Shown here in pieces: positions 7,348 to 15,801 of a DNA stretch of 64,000 nt (position 1 is the stretch's first letter; the number at the start of each line of letters is the position of its first letter). A program made the position numbers and the translations under genes. Source of the DNA: Massilia sp. 9I (GTDB lineage: Bacteria > Pseudomonadota > Gammaproteobacteria > Burkholderiales > Burkholderiaceae_D); assembly GCF_902506415.1 (NCBI RefSeq), contig NZ_LR733275.1:4936176-5000175 (forward strand). The letters run 5' to 3'. Under the pieces are notes generated by a model. The model saw only the letters and a list, made by a program, of their open reading frames with translations. It made no database searches and was not told where the DNA came from.

Positions 7348-9522
7348 TTAATGATGCGTTTTCTTTGGGGTGGCGTCGAACGCGCGCAGGCCGCCGCAGA
7401 TCAGGTCCGAGGGCACGCCCAGCGCCCAGGCCGCGGCCACCGCTGCCAGCACGCTGTCCGGATGCTTCACCGTCGCCGGCGGGATCTTCGCCAGGTCGAG
7501 CAGGGCGGTTTCTTCAACGCCTTCGGCCAGCACGATGCGGTTGTCGCGCACGAACACGATGCGTTCGCCGCTGGCGCGGTGCGCCGCCATGACCGGGTTG
7601 TGCTCGTCGAGCGCATAGAAGATCACACGGCCGTCGGACAGCTCGGCCAGCTCCGCCACCTGCTCGTTGGCCGCGTTCAGCACCGCTGCGCCTTCCGGCA
7701 GGATCACGTCGACCTGGCTGCGGATCACGTTGCGCAGCGCGTCCTGGTCGTGCACGTGGTATTCGGCCAGGCCATCCAGGCCTTCCATGTCGGTGACGAT
7801 GCCGACCGTGCAGCGGTCGTAGGGCAGGCCCTCAGCCAGGATGGTGCGCGCGTTCGATTCGAACACGGCGGTTTGAACGGTGCGGTTGATCAGGATGCGC
7901 TGGCCGGCTTCGAAGCCGGTCGAGTCGCGGCTGCTCACTTCGCGTGCGTCCAGGTACAGGCCTTCGCCGTTGGCCACGCCGACGTGCTTGCCGGTGATGT
8001 GGACCAAGCAGCCCACCAGGCGTGCGATCAGGCTGGTGCCGAGGGTGCCGGTGACGCCCACCACCGGGATGCGGCCGGTTTCCTCTTGCGCGAACAGGTG
8101 GTCGACGATGGCCTTGCCGACGTTGCGCGGCTTGCCGCTAGCCGGCTTGATGTGGGCCAGCAGGCCCGGGCTCGAATTGACTTCGATGATCGCGCCGCGC
8201 TGTTCTTCCAGCGGGCGGGTGATGTCTTCGCACACCAGGTCGATGCCGGCGATGTCCAGGCCGACGATGCGCGCGGCCAGGGCTGCCGCATGCGCCACTT
8301 CCGGGTGAATCAGGTCGGTGACGTCGTCCGCTACATTGCCGTTCAGCTGGATCAGCACCTTCTGGCCCGCCTGCGGCCTTGACTCCGGCGTGAGGCCCTG
8401 GCGCTTCAGGTCCAGCATGATTTCGCTGTCGAAGGGATTCACGCGGCCGAGCGGATGCTCTTCGCTCTCGCCGCGGCGCGGATCGATGTTGATCTGGCTG
8501 TCGCACAGGGCGATCACGTTCGACTTGCCGTCGCCCGTCACCCACAGCGATTCGCCGCGCGCGGCGGCCACCACCTGGCGGCCGACCACCAGCAGGCGGT
8601 GTTCGTTGCCCGGGATGAAGCGCTCGACCAGCACGGCGCTGCTCTCTCCGGCTTCCGCGGCGATGGCGTAGGCGGCCGTGACGTCGGCTTCGTTCATCAG
8701 GTTCAGGGTCACGCCGCGGCCGTGGTTGGCGTCGACCGGCTTGACCACCACCGGCAGGCCGATGTCCTGCGCTTCTTCCCAGGCCGCTTCGGCGGAGCGC
8801 ACCAGGGCGCCTTCCGGCACCGGCACGCCGCAGGAGGCAAGCAGGGTCTTGGTCAGGTCCTTGTCGCTGGCGATACCTTCGCCGATGGCGCTGGTGCGGT
8901 CGGTCTCGGCAGTCCAGATGCGGCGCTGTGCGGCGCCGTGGCCGAGTTGCACCAGGTTGCCCTCGGTGAGGCGGATCGAGGGGATGCGGCGCTCGGTGGC
9001 GGCATCGACGATGTGCGCTGTCGACGGACCCAGGCACCAGCGGTCGACCAGGTCGGTCAGCTCCTGCACCGTGGCGGCCATGTCGAAGGGGGTATCGTTG
9101 ATGGCGGCCATCATCAGTGCATGGCCGGCGTCGAGCGCGGCACGGCCGACGACCGGGTCGCGCGTACGGAATGCCATCTTGTACACGCCGCGCTGGCTGG
9201 TGGAGCGGGTCTTGCCGAAGCCGGTCTTCATGCCGGCCATGTTCTGCAACTCGAGCACGACGTGTTCGAGGATGTGGCCGGCCCAGGTGCCGTCGCGCAG
9301 GCGCTCCAGGAAACCGCCTTCGTAGCCGACGCCGCAATGGTGGGCGGCCAGGCCCGGCAGCCAGGCGGTCAGGCGCTCGGTAAATCCGGGCAGGGTGTTC
9401 GAGGGGAAGTCTTCGAGTTCGCCGATGTCGAGCCAGGCCTCGATCACCGGTCGGTAGGTCCAGATGTTCGGGCCGCGCAGGTGGGTCACGCGGAGGAACT
9501 TGATGTCGTTCTTCTTGTTCAT
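7348..9522 (-). CDS. Cyanophycin synthetase-like protein CphA'
   Basis: A 724-residue CphA paralogue, shorter than the downstream CphA. It shares the start THLRGPNIWTYRP, the WxxH/ILEHVVLELQ region and an ATP-grasp core (VVVKPVDANHGRGVTLN). The Mur ligase-like domain is present, but its P-loop reads GTLGTSL instead of GTNGKTT, so the Walker lysine is lost. The domain also ends soon after the region that in CphA leads to the C-terminal substrate lobe. A paired cphA/cphA' arrangement is known from Cupriavidus necator. The intact reading frame argues for a functional but specialised protein. I chose the ATG at 9522; an upstream in-frame start would add twelve residues. Probably first gene of a cphA'-cphA-maoC operon. 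Confidence 0.9.
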   Translation of the reverse strand: MNKKNDIKFLRVTHLRGPNIWTYRPVIEAWLDIGELEDFPSNTLPGFTERLTAWLPGLAAHHCGVGYEGGFLERLRDGTWAGHILEHVVLELQNMAGMKTGFGKTRSTSQRGVYKMAFRTRDPVVGRAALDAGHALMMAAINDTPFDMAATVQELTDLVDRWCLGPSTAHIVDAATERRIPSIRLTEGNLVQLGHGAAQRRIWTAETDRTSAIGEGIASDKDLTKTLLASCGVPVPEGALVRSAEAAWEEAQDIGLPVVVKPVDANHGRGVTLNLMNEADVTAAYAIAAEAGESSAVLVERFIPGNEHRLLVVGRQVVAAARGESLWVTGDGKSNVIALCDSQINIDPRRGESEEHPLGRVNPFDSEIMLDLKRQGLTPESRPQAGQKVLIQLNGNVADDVTDLIHPEVAHAAALAARIVGLDIAGIDLVCEDITRPLEEQRGAIIEVNSSPGLLAHIKPASGKPRNVGKAIVDHLFAQEETGRIPVVGVTGTLGTSLIARLVGCLVHITGKHVGVANGEGLYLDAREVSSRDSTGFEAGQRILINRTVQTAVFESNARTILAEGLPYDRCTVGIVTDMEGLDGLAEYHVHDQDALRNVIRSQVDVILPEGAAVLNAANEQVAELAELSDGRVIFYALDEHNPVMAAHRASGERIVFVRDNRIVLAEGVEETALLDLAKIPPATVKHPDSVLAAVAAAWALGVPSDLICGGLRAFDATPKKTHH

Positions 9523-9836
9523 GAAAAAATGTCTTTGCCGGCTGCGGGCTTCCTGCACGCCGCCTGCGTTACCTTTGGTTGCCTGCCTGTTGCCACGGTA
9601 CCGAAAGAAGGTATTCCGCAGCGCACATCATGTATACTTGCCGGCCCGAAGCTTACCGGGTCGAAACCTTTTCTGCCAGTTGCCGTTATTCCTGTCATCC
9701 AAAGGATACGCAGAAACGTTATGCCTGTTTGTGGAGCGTTTCACGCAAATGGGCATCCCGGCAGTCCTGTGCCGCGTCAAGCGCCTGATTTACCCCTCCC
9801 ACCAGAACCAAAAATGCCTGATGTCGGGCGCAATAC
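9523..9836. promoter_or_regulatory. Divergent cyanophycin-locus promoter region
   Basis: This 314-base gap separates the leftward cphA' operon from the rightward transporter operon, so it must carry promoters for both. A TATACT hexamer lies at 9633-9638, with no convincing -35 at standard spacing. A spaced inverted repeat GAAACG/CGTTTC lies at 9713-9742. I could not identify an ArgR-type box. Confidence 0.4.
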
Positions 9837-12116
9837 ATGACAACTCAACAACTTGCTATTCCGTCGTCCCTGGCGGTGACCGCCGGCGTTCTGCCCGAAC
9901 ATTGGCAAAATGACGTTGCGAAACAGCTTGCACCAGGGGAAAACGTTTTAACCGGCGTCGAGGTTGACCTCGATGCGAAATTACGTTTCAAGAAGGGCCT
10001 GGTGGTCGTGACCGACCGCCGCCTGCTGGCCAAGACCCCGGGAGAGGACGGCTGGCGCGACTGGGGCTACCGTCCCGGATTGACCCTGCGCCACCATGAC
10101 CATGCCGGCGTCGGCCACCTGGAGCTGGTCGATACCGAAGGTCTGCTGGCCGGCTGGCGCTTCACCCTGGGCCAGAACCTGGGCGCGATCCGGGTGGTCG
10201 ACCATTTCAACGAGCAGGTCAAGAGCGCAGTCTCCGGTGTGGCGGTGGTGGCCCCGGAGCAGCACAGCTGCCCGAGCTGCAAGGCGCCGCTCGAGGCCGA
10301 CGATGCTGAATGCGCCGTCTGCGCCAAGGTGCTGCACACCCCACCGTCCACTTGGACCCTGTTCCGCCTGTGGCGCTTCGCCAGGCCGTACAAAGGCCAG
10401 CTGCTGGTCGGCTTTCTCCTGATGCTCGGTTCGACCGGGGCGCACATGATTCCGCCCTACCTGACCAAGCCGCTGATGGACAACGTCCTGATCCCGTATC
10501 AGAACGGCCAGACCATCGATACCTCGCTCGTCTATTTATATATGGGCGGCCTGTTCGGCGCCGCGCTGCTGGCCTGGGCCCTGGGCTGGGGCAAGACCTA
10601 CGTGCTGGCGCTGGCGTCCGAGCGCATCAGTGCCGACCTGCGCTCGACCACCTATGAACACCTGCTGCGCCTGTCGCTCGAGTACTTCGGCGGCAAGCGC
10701 ACCGGCGACCTGATGTCGCGCATCGGCAGCGGCTCGGACCGGATCAGCGTGTTCCTGTCGCTGCACCTGCTCGACTTCCTGTCGGACGTCCTCCTGATCA
10801 TCATGACGGGTGTGATCCTGTTCAGCATGAACCCCTGGCTGGCCCTGGTCACGCTGGTGCCGCTGCCCTTCATCGCCTGGATGATCCACGTGGTGCGCGA
10901 CCGCCTGCGCACCGGCTTCGAGAAGATCGACCGGGTCTGGGGCGAGGTCACCAACGTGCTGGCCGATACGATCCCCGGCATCCGCGTGGTGAAGGCCTTT
11001 GCCCAGGAAAAGCGCGAAGCGCTGCGCTTCCGCGAAGCGAACAAGCACAACCTGGCCGTCAACGACAAATTGAACAAGGTCTGGTCGCTGTTCTCGCCGA
11101 CCGTGTCGCTGCTGACGGAGATCGGCTTGCTCGTGATCTGGTGCTTCGGTATCTGGCAAGTGTCGCAAGGCGAGATCACGGTGGGTACCCTGACCGCCTT
11201 CATCGCCTACAGCGGCCGCTTCTATGTCAAGCTCGATTCCATGAGCCGCATCGTGTCGGTGACCCAGAAGTCGGCCTCGGCCGCCAAGCGCATCTTCGAC
11301 ATCCTCGACCATGTCTCGAGCGTGCCGGACCCGGTGAACCCGGTGAAGGTCGACAAGGTGGCGGGCAACATCGAGCTGCGCGAAGTCGGTTTCCGTTACG
11401 GCAACCGCGCCGTCAACCGCGGCATCTCCCTGAAAATCAAGGCCGGCGAGATGGTCGGCCTGGTCGGTCATTCGGGCTCGGGCAAGAGCACCCTGGTCAA
11501 CCTGATCTGCCGCTTCTACGATGTGGCCGAAGGCGCGATCCTGCTGGACGGCACCGACATCCGCTCCTTCGCGGTGGCGGACTACCGGCGCCACATCGGC
11601 CTGGTGCTGCAGGAGCCTTTCCTGTTCTTCGGCACGATTGCCGAGAACATCGCCTATGGCAAGCCAGGCGCCAGCCGCGAAGAGATCATCGCGGCGGCGC
11701 GCGCGGCCCACGCCCACGAGTTTATCCTGCGCCTGCCGCAGGGCTACGACTCGATGGTGGGCGAGCGCGGCCAGGGCCTGTCGGGCGGCGAGCGCCAGCG
11801 CATCTCGATCGCGCGCGCACTGCTGATCGACCCGCCGATCCTGATCCTGGACGAAGCGACGTCGTCGGTGGACTCGGAAACCGAAAAAGAGATCCAGAAG
11901 GCGCTCGACAACCTGGTGCAGGGCCGCACCACGATCGCCATCGCGCACCGCCTGTCCACCTTGCACCGGGCCGACCGCCTGGTGGTGCTGGACCGCGGCG
12001 TGGTGGTGGAGGAGGGCAGCCACGACGCGCTGATGGCGCGCGAGGGCGCCTACCACCGCCTCTACGAAGCGCAGGCGCGCAACGTGGACCAGGATCCGGA
12101 CGATAAGGAAGACTGA
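9837..12116 (+). CDS. Cyanophycin-associated ABC transporter (fused permease-ATPase)
   Basis: A 759-residue half-transporter of the ABC exporter type with an unusual N-terminal extension. Residues 1-140 resemble a bacterial PH-like domain (GLVVVTDRRLLA near 54). A zinc ribbon follows with C145, C148, C159 and C162. Six membrane helices lie at about 180-470. The nucleotide-binding domain has Walker A GHSGSGKST near 543, signature LSGGERQR near 648 and Walker B ILILDEATS near 668. Proteins of this architecture next to cphA are known as cyanophycin metabolism-associated ABC transporters; the substrate is undefined. It is divergent from cphA' and its stop overlaps the DUF1854 gene by one base, indicating one transcription unit. 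Confidence 0.9.
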   Translation: MTTQQLAIPSSLAVTAGVLPEHWQNDVAKQLAPGENVLTGVEVDLDAKLRFKKGLVVVTDRRLLAKTPGEDGWRDWGYRPGLTLRHHDHAGVGHLELVDTEGLLAGWRFTLGQNLGAIRVVDHFNEQVKSAVSGVAVVAPEQHSCPSCKAPLEADDAECAVCAKVLHTPPSTWTLFRLWRFARPYKGQLLVGFLLMLGSTGAHMIPPYLTKPLMDNVLIPYQNGQTIDTSLVYLYMGGLFGAALLAWALGWGKTYVLALASERISADLRSTTYEHLLRLSLEYFGGKRTGDLMSRIGSGSDRISVFLSLHLLDFLSDVLLIIMTGVILFSMNPWLALVTLVPLPFIAWMIHVVRDRLRTGFEKIDRVWGEVTNVLADTIPGIRVVKAFAQEKREALRFREANKHNLAVNDKLNKVWSLFSPTVSLLTEIGLLVIWCFGIWQVSQGEITVGTLTAFIAYSGRFYVKLDSMSRIVSVTQKSASAAKRIFDILDHVSSVPDPVNPVKVDKVAGNIELREVGFRYGNRAVNRGISLKIKAGEMVGLVGHSGSGKSTLVNLICRFYDVAEGAILLDGTDIRSFAVADYRRHIGLVLQEPFLFFGTIAENIAYGKPGASREEIIAAARAAHAHEFILRLPQGYDSMVGERGQGLSGGERQRISIARALLIDPPILILDEATSSVDSETEKEIQKALDNLVQGRTTIAIAHRLSTLHRADRLVVLDRGVVVEEGSHDALMAREGAYHRLYEAQARNVDQDPDDKED

Positions 12117-12583
12117 TGACGACGACTTTTCAACTCCGCCGCGACAGTTTCGGCAAGCTGGTCTTGACGAGCGCCGAGGGGGAAGAGCACGTCGGTGTGA
12201 TCCCGGTGCGCGCCTTCCCGATCCAGGCGCCGACGCGCGGCATCTCGCTGGTGCGCGAGGGCGGCAAGGAAGTGGCCTGGATCGACGACCTGGCCGAGGT
12301 GCCGGAACAGATCCGGGCGCTGGTGCAGGAAGAGATCGACGGCCGCGAGTTCATCCCCGAAATCCTGCACATCAAGGACGTGTCGAGCTTTGCCACGCCC
12401 TGCACCTGGTTCGTGGAGACCGACCGCGGCGACACCGAGTTCGTGCTCAAGGTGGACGAAGACATCCGCCGCGTCGGCGAGGCTTCGCTGCTGGTCTCGG
12501 ACAGCCACGGCATCAACTTCCTGGTGCGCGACATGTGGCGCATCGACAAGCACAGCCGCAAGATCCTCGACCGCTTTCTGTAA
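12116..12583 (+). CDS. DUF1854 family protein, cyanophycin-associated
   Basis: A 155-residue soluble protein of the DUF1854 family, which recurs beside the cyanophycin-linked ABC transporter. Conserved stretches seen here include HVGVIPVRAFPIQAP (about 22-36), ISLVREGGKEVAWIDDL (about 42-58) and FLVRDMWRIDKHSRK near the C-terminus. No catalytic motif or membrane segment is obvious. The start ATG overlaps the transporter stop (TGATG), so translation is coupled and a physical or functional partnership is likely. It may be a cytosolic accessory subunit of the transporter, but that is inference. Confidence 0.85.
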   Translation: MTTTFQLRRDSFGKLVLTSAEGEEHVGVIPVRAFPIQAPTRGISLVREGGKEVAWIDDLAEVPEQIRALVQEEIDGREFIPEILHIKDVSSFATPCTWFVETDRGDTEFVLKVDEDIRRVGEASLLVSDSHGINFLVRDMWRIDKHSRKILDRFL

Positions 12584-12644
12584 GACGCAGCCTGTTTGCC
12601 ATCCGTGCTAAGGTCTTCCTCCAGATTTCTGAAGGGAGGCGGCA

Positions 12645-13709
12645 ATGCAACGGACTGCACTGGTGGTGGGCTCAAGCGGTATCGGCGGTAACTACACGGC
12701 CCGGGCGCTGGTGGCGGATGGGTGGCAGGTCTACGGGCTGGCGCGCCGCCCCAGCGCCATCGATGGCGTGATCCCGGTCGCGGCCGACCTGCTCGACGAA
12801 GCAGGCCTGGCCGCCGCGCTGGCCGATGTGTCGCCGACCCACGTCTTCATCACCACCTGGATGCGCCAGGAGTCCGAGGCGGAGAACATCCGCGTCAACG
12901 CGGCCATGGTGCGCAACCTGCTGTCCGCGCTCTCGTCGCGCAAGACGCTGCGCCACGTCGCCCTGGTTACCGGCCTCAAACACTATCTTGGTCCTTTCGA
13001 GGCCTATGCCGCCTCCGGCACGCTGCCGGACACGCCGCTGCGCGAAAGCCAGCCGCGTCTGCCGGTCGAGAATTTCTATTACGCCCAGGAAGACGAGGTG
13101 TATGCCGCGGCCGCACGCGACCGCTTCACCTGGACGGTGCACCGTCCGCATTCGATCGTTGGCCTCGCGGTGGGCAATGCCATGAACCTCGGCACCACGC
13201 TGGCGGTGTACGCCACCATCTGCAAGGAAACCGGGCGCCCCTTCCAGTTCCCCGGCTCGGAAGCGCAGTGGAACGGCCTGTCCGACGTGACCGATGCGCG
13301 CATGCTCGCCAAGCAGTTGGTCTGGGCGGCGGATACCGATGCCGCGCGCAACGAAGCCTTCAACATCGTCAACGGCGACCTGTTCCGCTGGAGCTGGCTG
13401 TGGGGCCGCATCGCCGACTGGTTCGGTGTCCAGGCCGCGGACTTCAGCGGCACGGTGCAGCCCCTGGAGGCCGCGATGGCGAACGACCACGCCCTGTGGC
13501 GCGACATCGCCGCGCGTCACGGCTTGGCGGAGCCCGATCTCGACCGCCTGGCATCGCCCTGGCATACCGATCTCGACCTCGGCCGCCCGATCGAGGTGAT
13601 GACCGACATGGCGCGCAGCCGCAAGCTGGGCTTCGCGGCCTACCAGGCCACCGACGAGTCCTTCTTCGACCTGTTCGCCCAGCTGCGCGCCGCTCGTCTG
13701 ATTCCGTAA
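12645..13709 (+). CDS. SDR family oxidoreductase, PRISE type
   Basis: A 354-residue NAD(P)H-binding protein of the atypical short-chain dehydrogenases that include progesterone 5-beta-reductase and iridoid synthase. The N-terminal Rossmann motif reads LVVGSSGIGGNYTARAL. It is followed by TTWMRQ (about 67-72), the TGLKHYLGPFEAY segment carrying the catalytic lysine region, and NFYYAQED with the family-specific catalytic tyrosine near residue 145. These enzymes reduce activated C=C bonds of enones. The native substrate is unknown. GGGAGG precedes the ATG. It follows the DUF1854 gene by 60 bases and could be co-transcribed, but no cyanophycin link is evident. Confidence 0.85.
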   Translation: MQRTALVVGSSGIGGNYTARALVADGWQVYGLARRPSAIDGVIPVAADLLDEAGLAAALADVSPTHVFITTWMRQESEAENIRVNAAMVRNLLSALSSRKTLRHVALVTGLKHYLGPFEAYAASGTLPDTPLRESQPRLPVENFYYAQEDEVYAAAARDRFTWTVHRPHSIVGLAVGNAMNLGTTLAVYATICKETGRPFQFPGSEAQWNGLSDVTDARMLAKQLVWAADTDAARNEAFNIVNGDLFRWSWLWGRIADWFGVQAADFSGTVQPLEAAMANDHALWRDIAARHGLAEPDLDRLASPWHTDLDLGRPIEVMTDMARSRKLGFAAYQATDESFFDLFAQLRAARLIP

Positions 13710-13724
13710 TCCCATACAGGCCTG

Positions 13725-13769
13725 TTGCAAAGGCTGCATGCTGGTGCTAAAGTCGTTAACACGTTAACG
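13725..13769 (+). promoter_or_regulatory. Promoter with palindromic operator for hydrolase-marR
   Basis: A sigma70-like promoter has TTGCAA at 13725-13730, a 17-base spacer and TAAAGT at 13748-13753. Immediately after it, at 13754-13769, lies CGTTAACACGTTAACG, a near-perfect palindrome placed over the expected transcription start. This is the classic position for repression by a dimeric regulator, and the marR gene two ORFs down is the obvious candidate. Confidence 0.6.
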
Positions 13770-13780
13770 GAACCAGCGTC

Positions 13781-14680
13781 ATGAAGCCAGAACACCTGTC
13801 CATCCCCGCCGGCCGGATCCCGGTCGAAGCCACCTGCTGGGCCGTTCCCGGCGCCGTAGCCACCGTCGTGCTGCATCCGGCCACTGCCGTCACCCAGGAT
13901 TACTACGCGGCGTTTGCCGGCTGGCTGGCGCAGCAGGGCTTCAACGTCGTCACTTATGATTACCGCGGCACCGGCCGCTCGCGCCCGCTCAGCCTGCGCG
14001 GCTTCAAGGCGACCATGTCGGCCTGGATCGACAAGGACGTGGCGGTCGTCACGCGCTGGGCCGAGGGGCGCTTCCCGGGCTTGCCGCTGCTGGCAGTGGG
14101 GCACAGCGTGGGCGGCCACGCGATCGGCCTGTCGCCCGAGAGCGCACGCCTTCGCGCCGCGGTGCTGGTGGCTTCGCACGCCGGCGCCACCCGCACCGTG
14201 CGCGGCTTCCGGGAGCGGCTGCGGGTGCGCTTCATGCTGCGCGTGCTGGCGCCGCTGCTGTGCGCCGTCTGCGGCTACATGCCGGGCAAGCGCTTCGGCC
14301 TGGGCGAAGACCTGCCGCGCGGCGTCATGCTGCAGTGGGCGCGCTGGACCGCGCTGCCGCGCTACTTCTTCGACGACCCGGCGATGGACGCGGCGCGGCG
14401 CATGGCGCGGGTCGACATCCCGCTGCTGGTGCTCGGCTTCGACGACGATCCCTGGGCCAATCCCCAGGCGGTCGACATGCTGGTATCGCACCTGGTGAAC
14501 GCGCGCATGGAGCGGCGCGACATCGACCCGCGCGCGCTAGGGGTGCCGGCGGTGGGGCACATGGGTTTCTTCCGGCGCCGCTGCGAAGCGAGCCTGTGGC
14601 CGCAAGTGGCCGATTGGCTGGCGGCACAGCTCGAACGCGAACCTTACGACATCGAGGAGGTGGCGTATGCGGCCGGCTGA
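13781..14680 (+). CDS. Alpha/beta hydrolase
   Basis: A 299-residue cytosolic alpha/beta-fold hydrolase. The nucleophile elbow GHSVGG (about residues 107-112) supplies the serine. YDYRGTGRS near residue 63 is the typical strand-loop before it. DDDPWANP near 225 supplies the acid and GHMGFF near 262 the histidine, completing the triad. The substrate cannot be deduced. It lies twelve bases after a palindromic operator and overlaps the marR gene by fourteen bases, so the pair forms an operon. An inducible, detoxification-like role under MarR control is plausible but inferred. Confidence 0.85.
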   Translation: MKPEHLSIPAGRIPVEATCWAVPGAVATVVLHPATAVTQDYYAAFAGWLAQQGFNVVTYDYRGTGRSRPLSLRGFKATMSAWIDKDVAVVTRWAEGRFPGLPLLAVGHSVGGHAIGLSPESARLRAAVLVASHAGATRTVRGFRERLRVRFMLRVLAPLLCAVCGYMPGKRFGLGEDLPRGVMLQWARWTALPRYFFDDPAMDAARRMARVDIPLLVLGFDDDPWANPQAVDMLVSHLVNARMERRDIDPRALGVPAVGHMGFFRRRCEASLWPQVADWLAAQLEREPYDIEEVAYAAG

Positions 14681-15161
14681 TTTTCCCCCGGACCTGCCGG
14701 GCAAGGCCGGCGCAGCGGCTGCGCGCGCCGCGCGCCCGCGTTTCGCCAACCTGCTCAACCACGCCCAGCGCGCCATCCAGCGCTGGATCGAAGGACGTCC
14801 CGGCGCCTGGGATGGGGCCAGCGCGGCGCAGGTAGGCCTGTTGTTCCTCCTGAAGTCGCGCAGCGACGCTCCCATCGGCGAAATCGCCGCGGCCCTCGGC
14901 GTGGCGCCCGCCGCCGTGACCAACCTGTCCAAGCGCATGCAGGCGGCCGGTCTGGTCGAGCGCGTTGCCGACGCCAGGGATGCGCGCCTGACCCGGCTGC
15001 GCCTGAGCATGGCGGGCCTGGCCGCGGCCGAGCAGGCAGGCGTTTACCTGGTCGAGCTCAACAGCCGGCTCAGCGCAGGCTTCTCGCCGGAAGAACTGCA
15101 GACTGTCGCGCGCTGGCTGGCGCAGGCCGCGGCCCTGGAACCCGGCCCGCAACGGGATTGA
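14667..15161 (+). CDS. MarR family transcriptional regulator
   Basis: A 164-residue winged helix-turn-helix regulator of the MarR type. It has a helical dimerisation region at the N-terminus, then the DNA-binding core APIGEIAAALGVAPAAVTNL (about 68-87). The wing holds RVADARDARLTRLRLS, matching the conserved D-x-R-D-x-R pattern of MarR proteins. The start lies inside the end of the hydrolase gene. MarR proteins commonly repress their own operon and a neighbour that handles the inducer. The palindrome just upstream of the hydrolase is the likely target. Ligand unknown. Confidence 0.9.
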   Translation: MRPADFPPDLPGKAGAAAARAARPRFANLLNHAQRAIQRWIEGRPGAWDGASAAQVGLLFLLKSRSDAPIGEIAAALGVAPAAVTNLSKRMQAAGLVERVADARDARLTRLRLSMAGLAAAEQAGVYLVELNSRLSAGFSPEELQTVARWLAQAAALEPGPQRD

Positions 15162-15256
15162 CCTGGGCAGCGACGGCCAGCGTACGCGTGCCCACATACC
15201 GGCGCTTGCAGCACAAGTAAAGTTCTCCCATCGCCAACGCGCATTCGGGAGACTTC

Positions 15257-15793
15257 ATGGATTCGATCAACCGTAACCAGCCGGAAGCCAACCGGCTCGA
15301 CCTCAGCGGCCAGGACGCCGTACACCGCATGAAAGACATGGTGGAGGACGCCGACAGCTGCTTCTTCGTGACGGGCGGCGGTCTGGGGCCGAACCGCGGC
15401 GTGCGGCCGATGAGCGTGCGCGAGGCGGACGACGCCGGCCAGCTCTGGTTCCTGAGCGCCAGCGACAGCCACAAGAACGCCGAGATTGCCGCCAACCCGG
15501 CCGTGAAGCTGTACTTCCAGAAGAGCGCGCATGCGGGCTTCCTCGAAGTCGACGGCTATGCCGAAGTGCTCACCGACCGCGCCCGCATTCACGCGCTGTG
15601 GAATTTCATGCTCAAGACCTGGTTCACCGAAGGCGAGGATGACCCGCGCATCACCGTCATCCGCGTCATCCCGCGCCAGGGCTACTACTGGGACAACAAG
15701 CACGGCAACGCGGTGGCCGGCGCCAAGGTGGTGGTGGGCGCCGTCATCGGCAAGACGCTCGACGATTCGATCGAAGGCACGCTGAGCTTCTAA
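15257..15793 (+). CDS. Pyridoxamine 5'-phosphate oxidase-like stress protein
   Basis: A 178-residue protein of the split beta-barrel flavin-binding fold, close to the general stress protein group of pyridoxamine 5'-phosphate oxidase-like proteins. Recognisable parts are RPMSVREADDAGQLWFLS (about 54-71), SHKNAEIAANPAVKLYFQ and the C-terminal YYWDNKHGN. Members bind FMN or F420-type cofactors, and many lack proven activity. GGGAGA precedes the ATG. It is followed after nine bases by a glycosyltransferase gene, so the two are probably co-transcribed, although no shared pathway is apparent. Confidence 0.85.
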   Translation: MDSINRNQPEANRLDLSGQDAVHRMKDMVEDADSCFFVTGGGLGPNRGVRPMSVREADDAGQLWFLSASDSHKNAEIAANPAVKLYFQKSAHAGFLEVDGYAEVLTDRARIHALWNFMLKTWFTEGEDDPRITVIRVIPRQGYYWDNKHGNAVAGAKVVVGAVIGKTLDDSIEGTLSF

Positions 15794-15801
15794 GCCCGCC
15801 G

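Noticed and set aside
7348..9522. cphA' as a pseudogene
   Set aside because: The frame is uninterrupted over 724 codons, coding character is normal and the ATP-grasp core is intact, so loss of only the P-loop suggests specialisation rather than decay.
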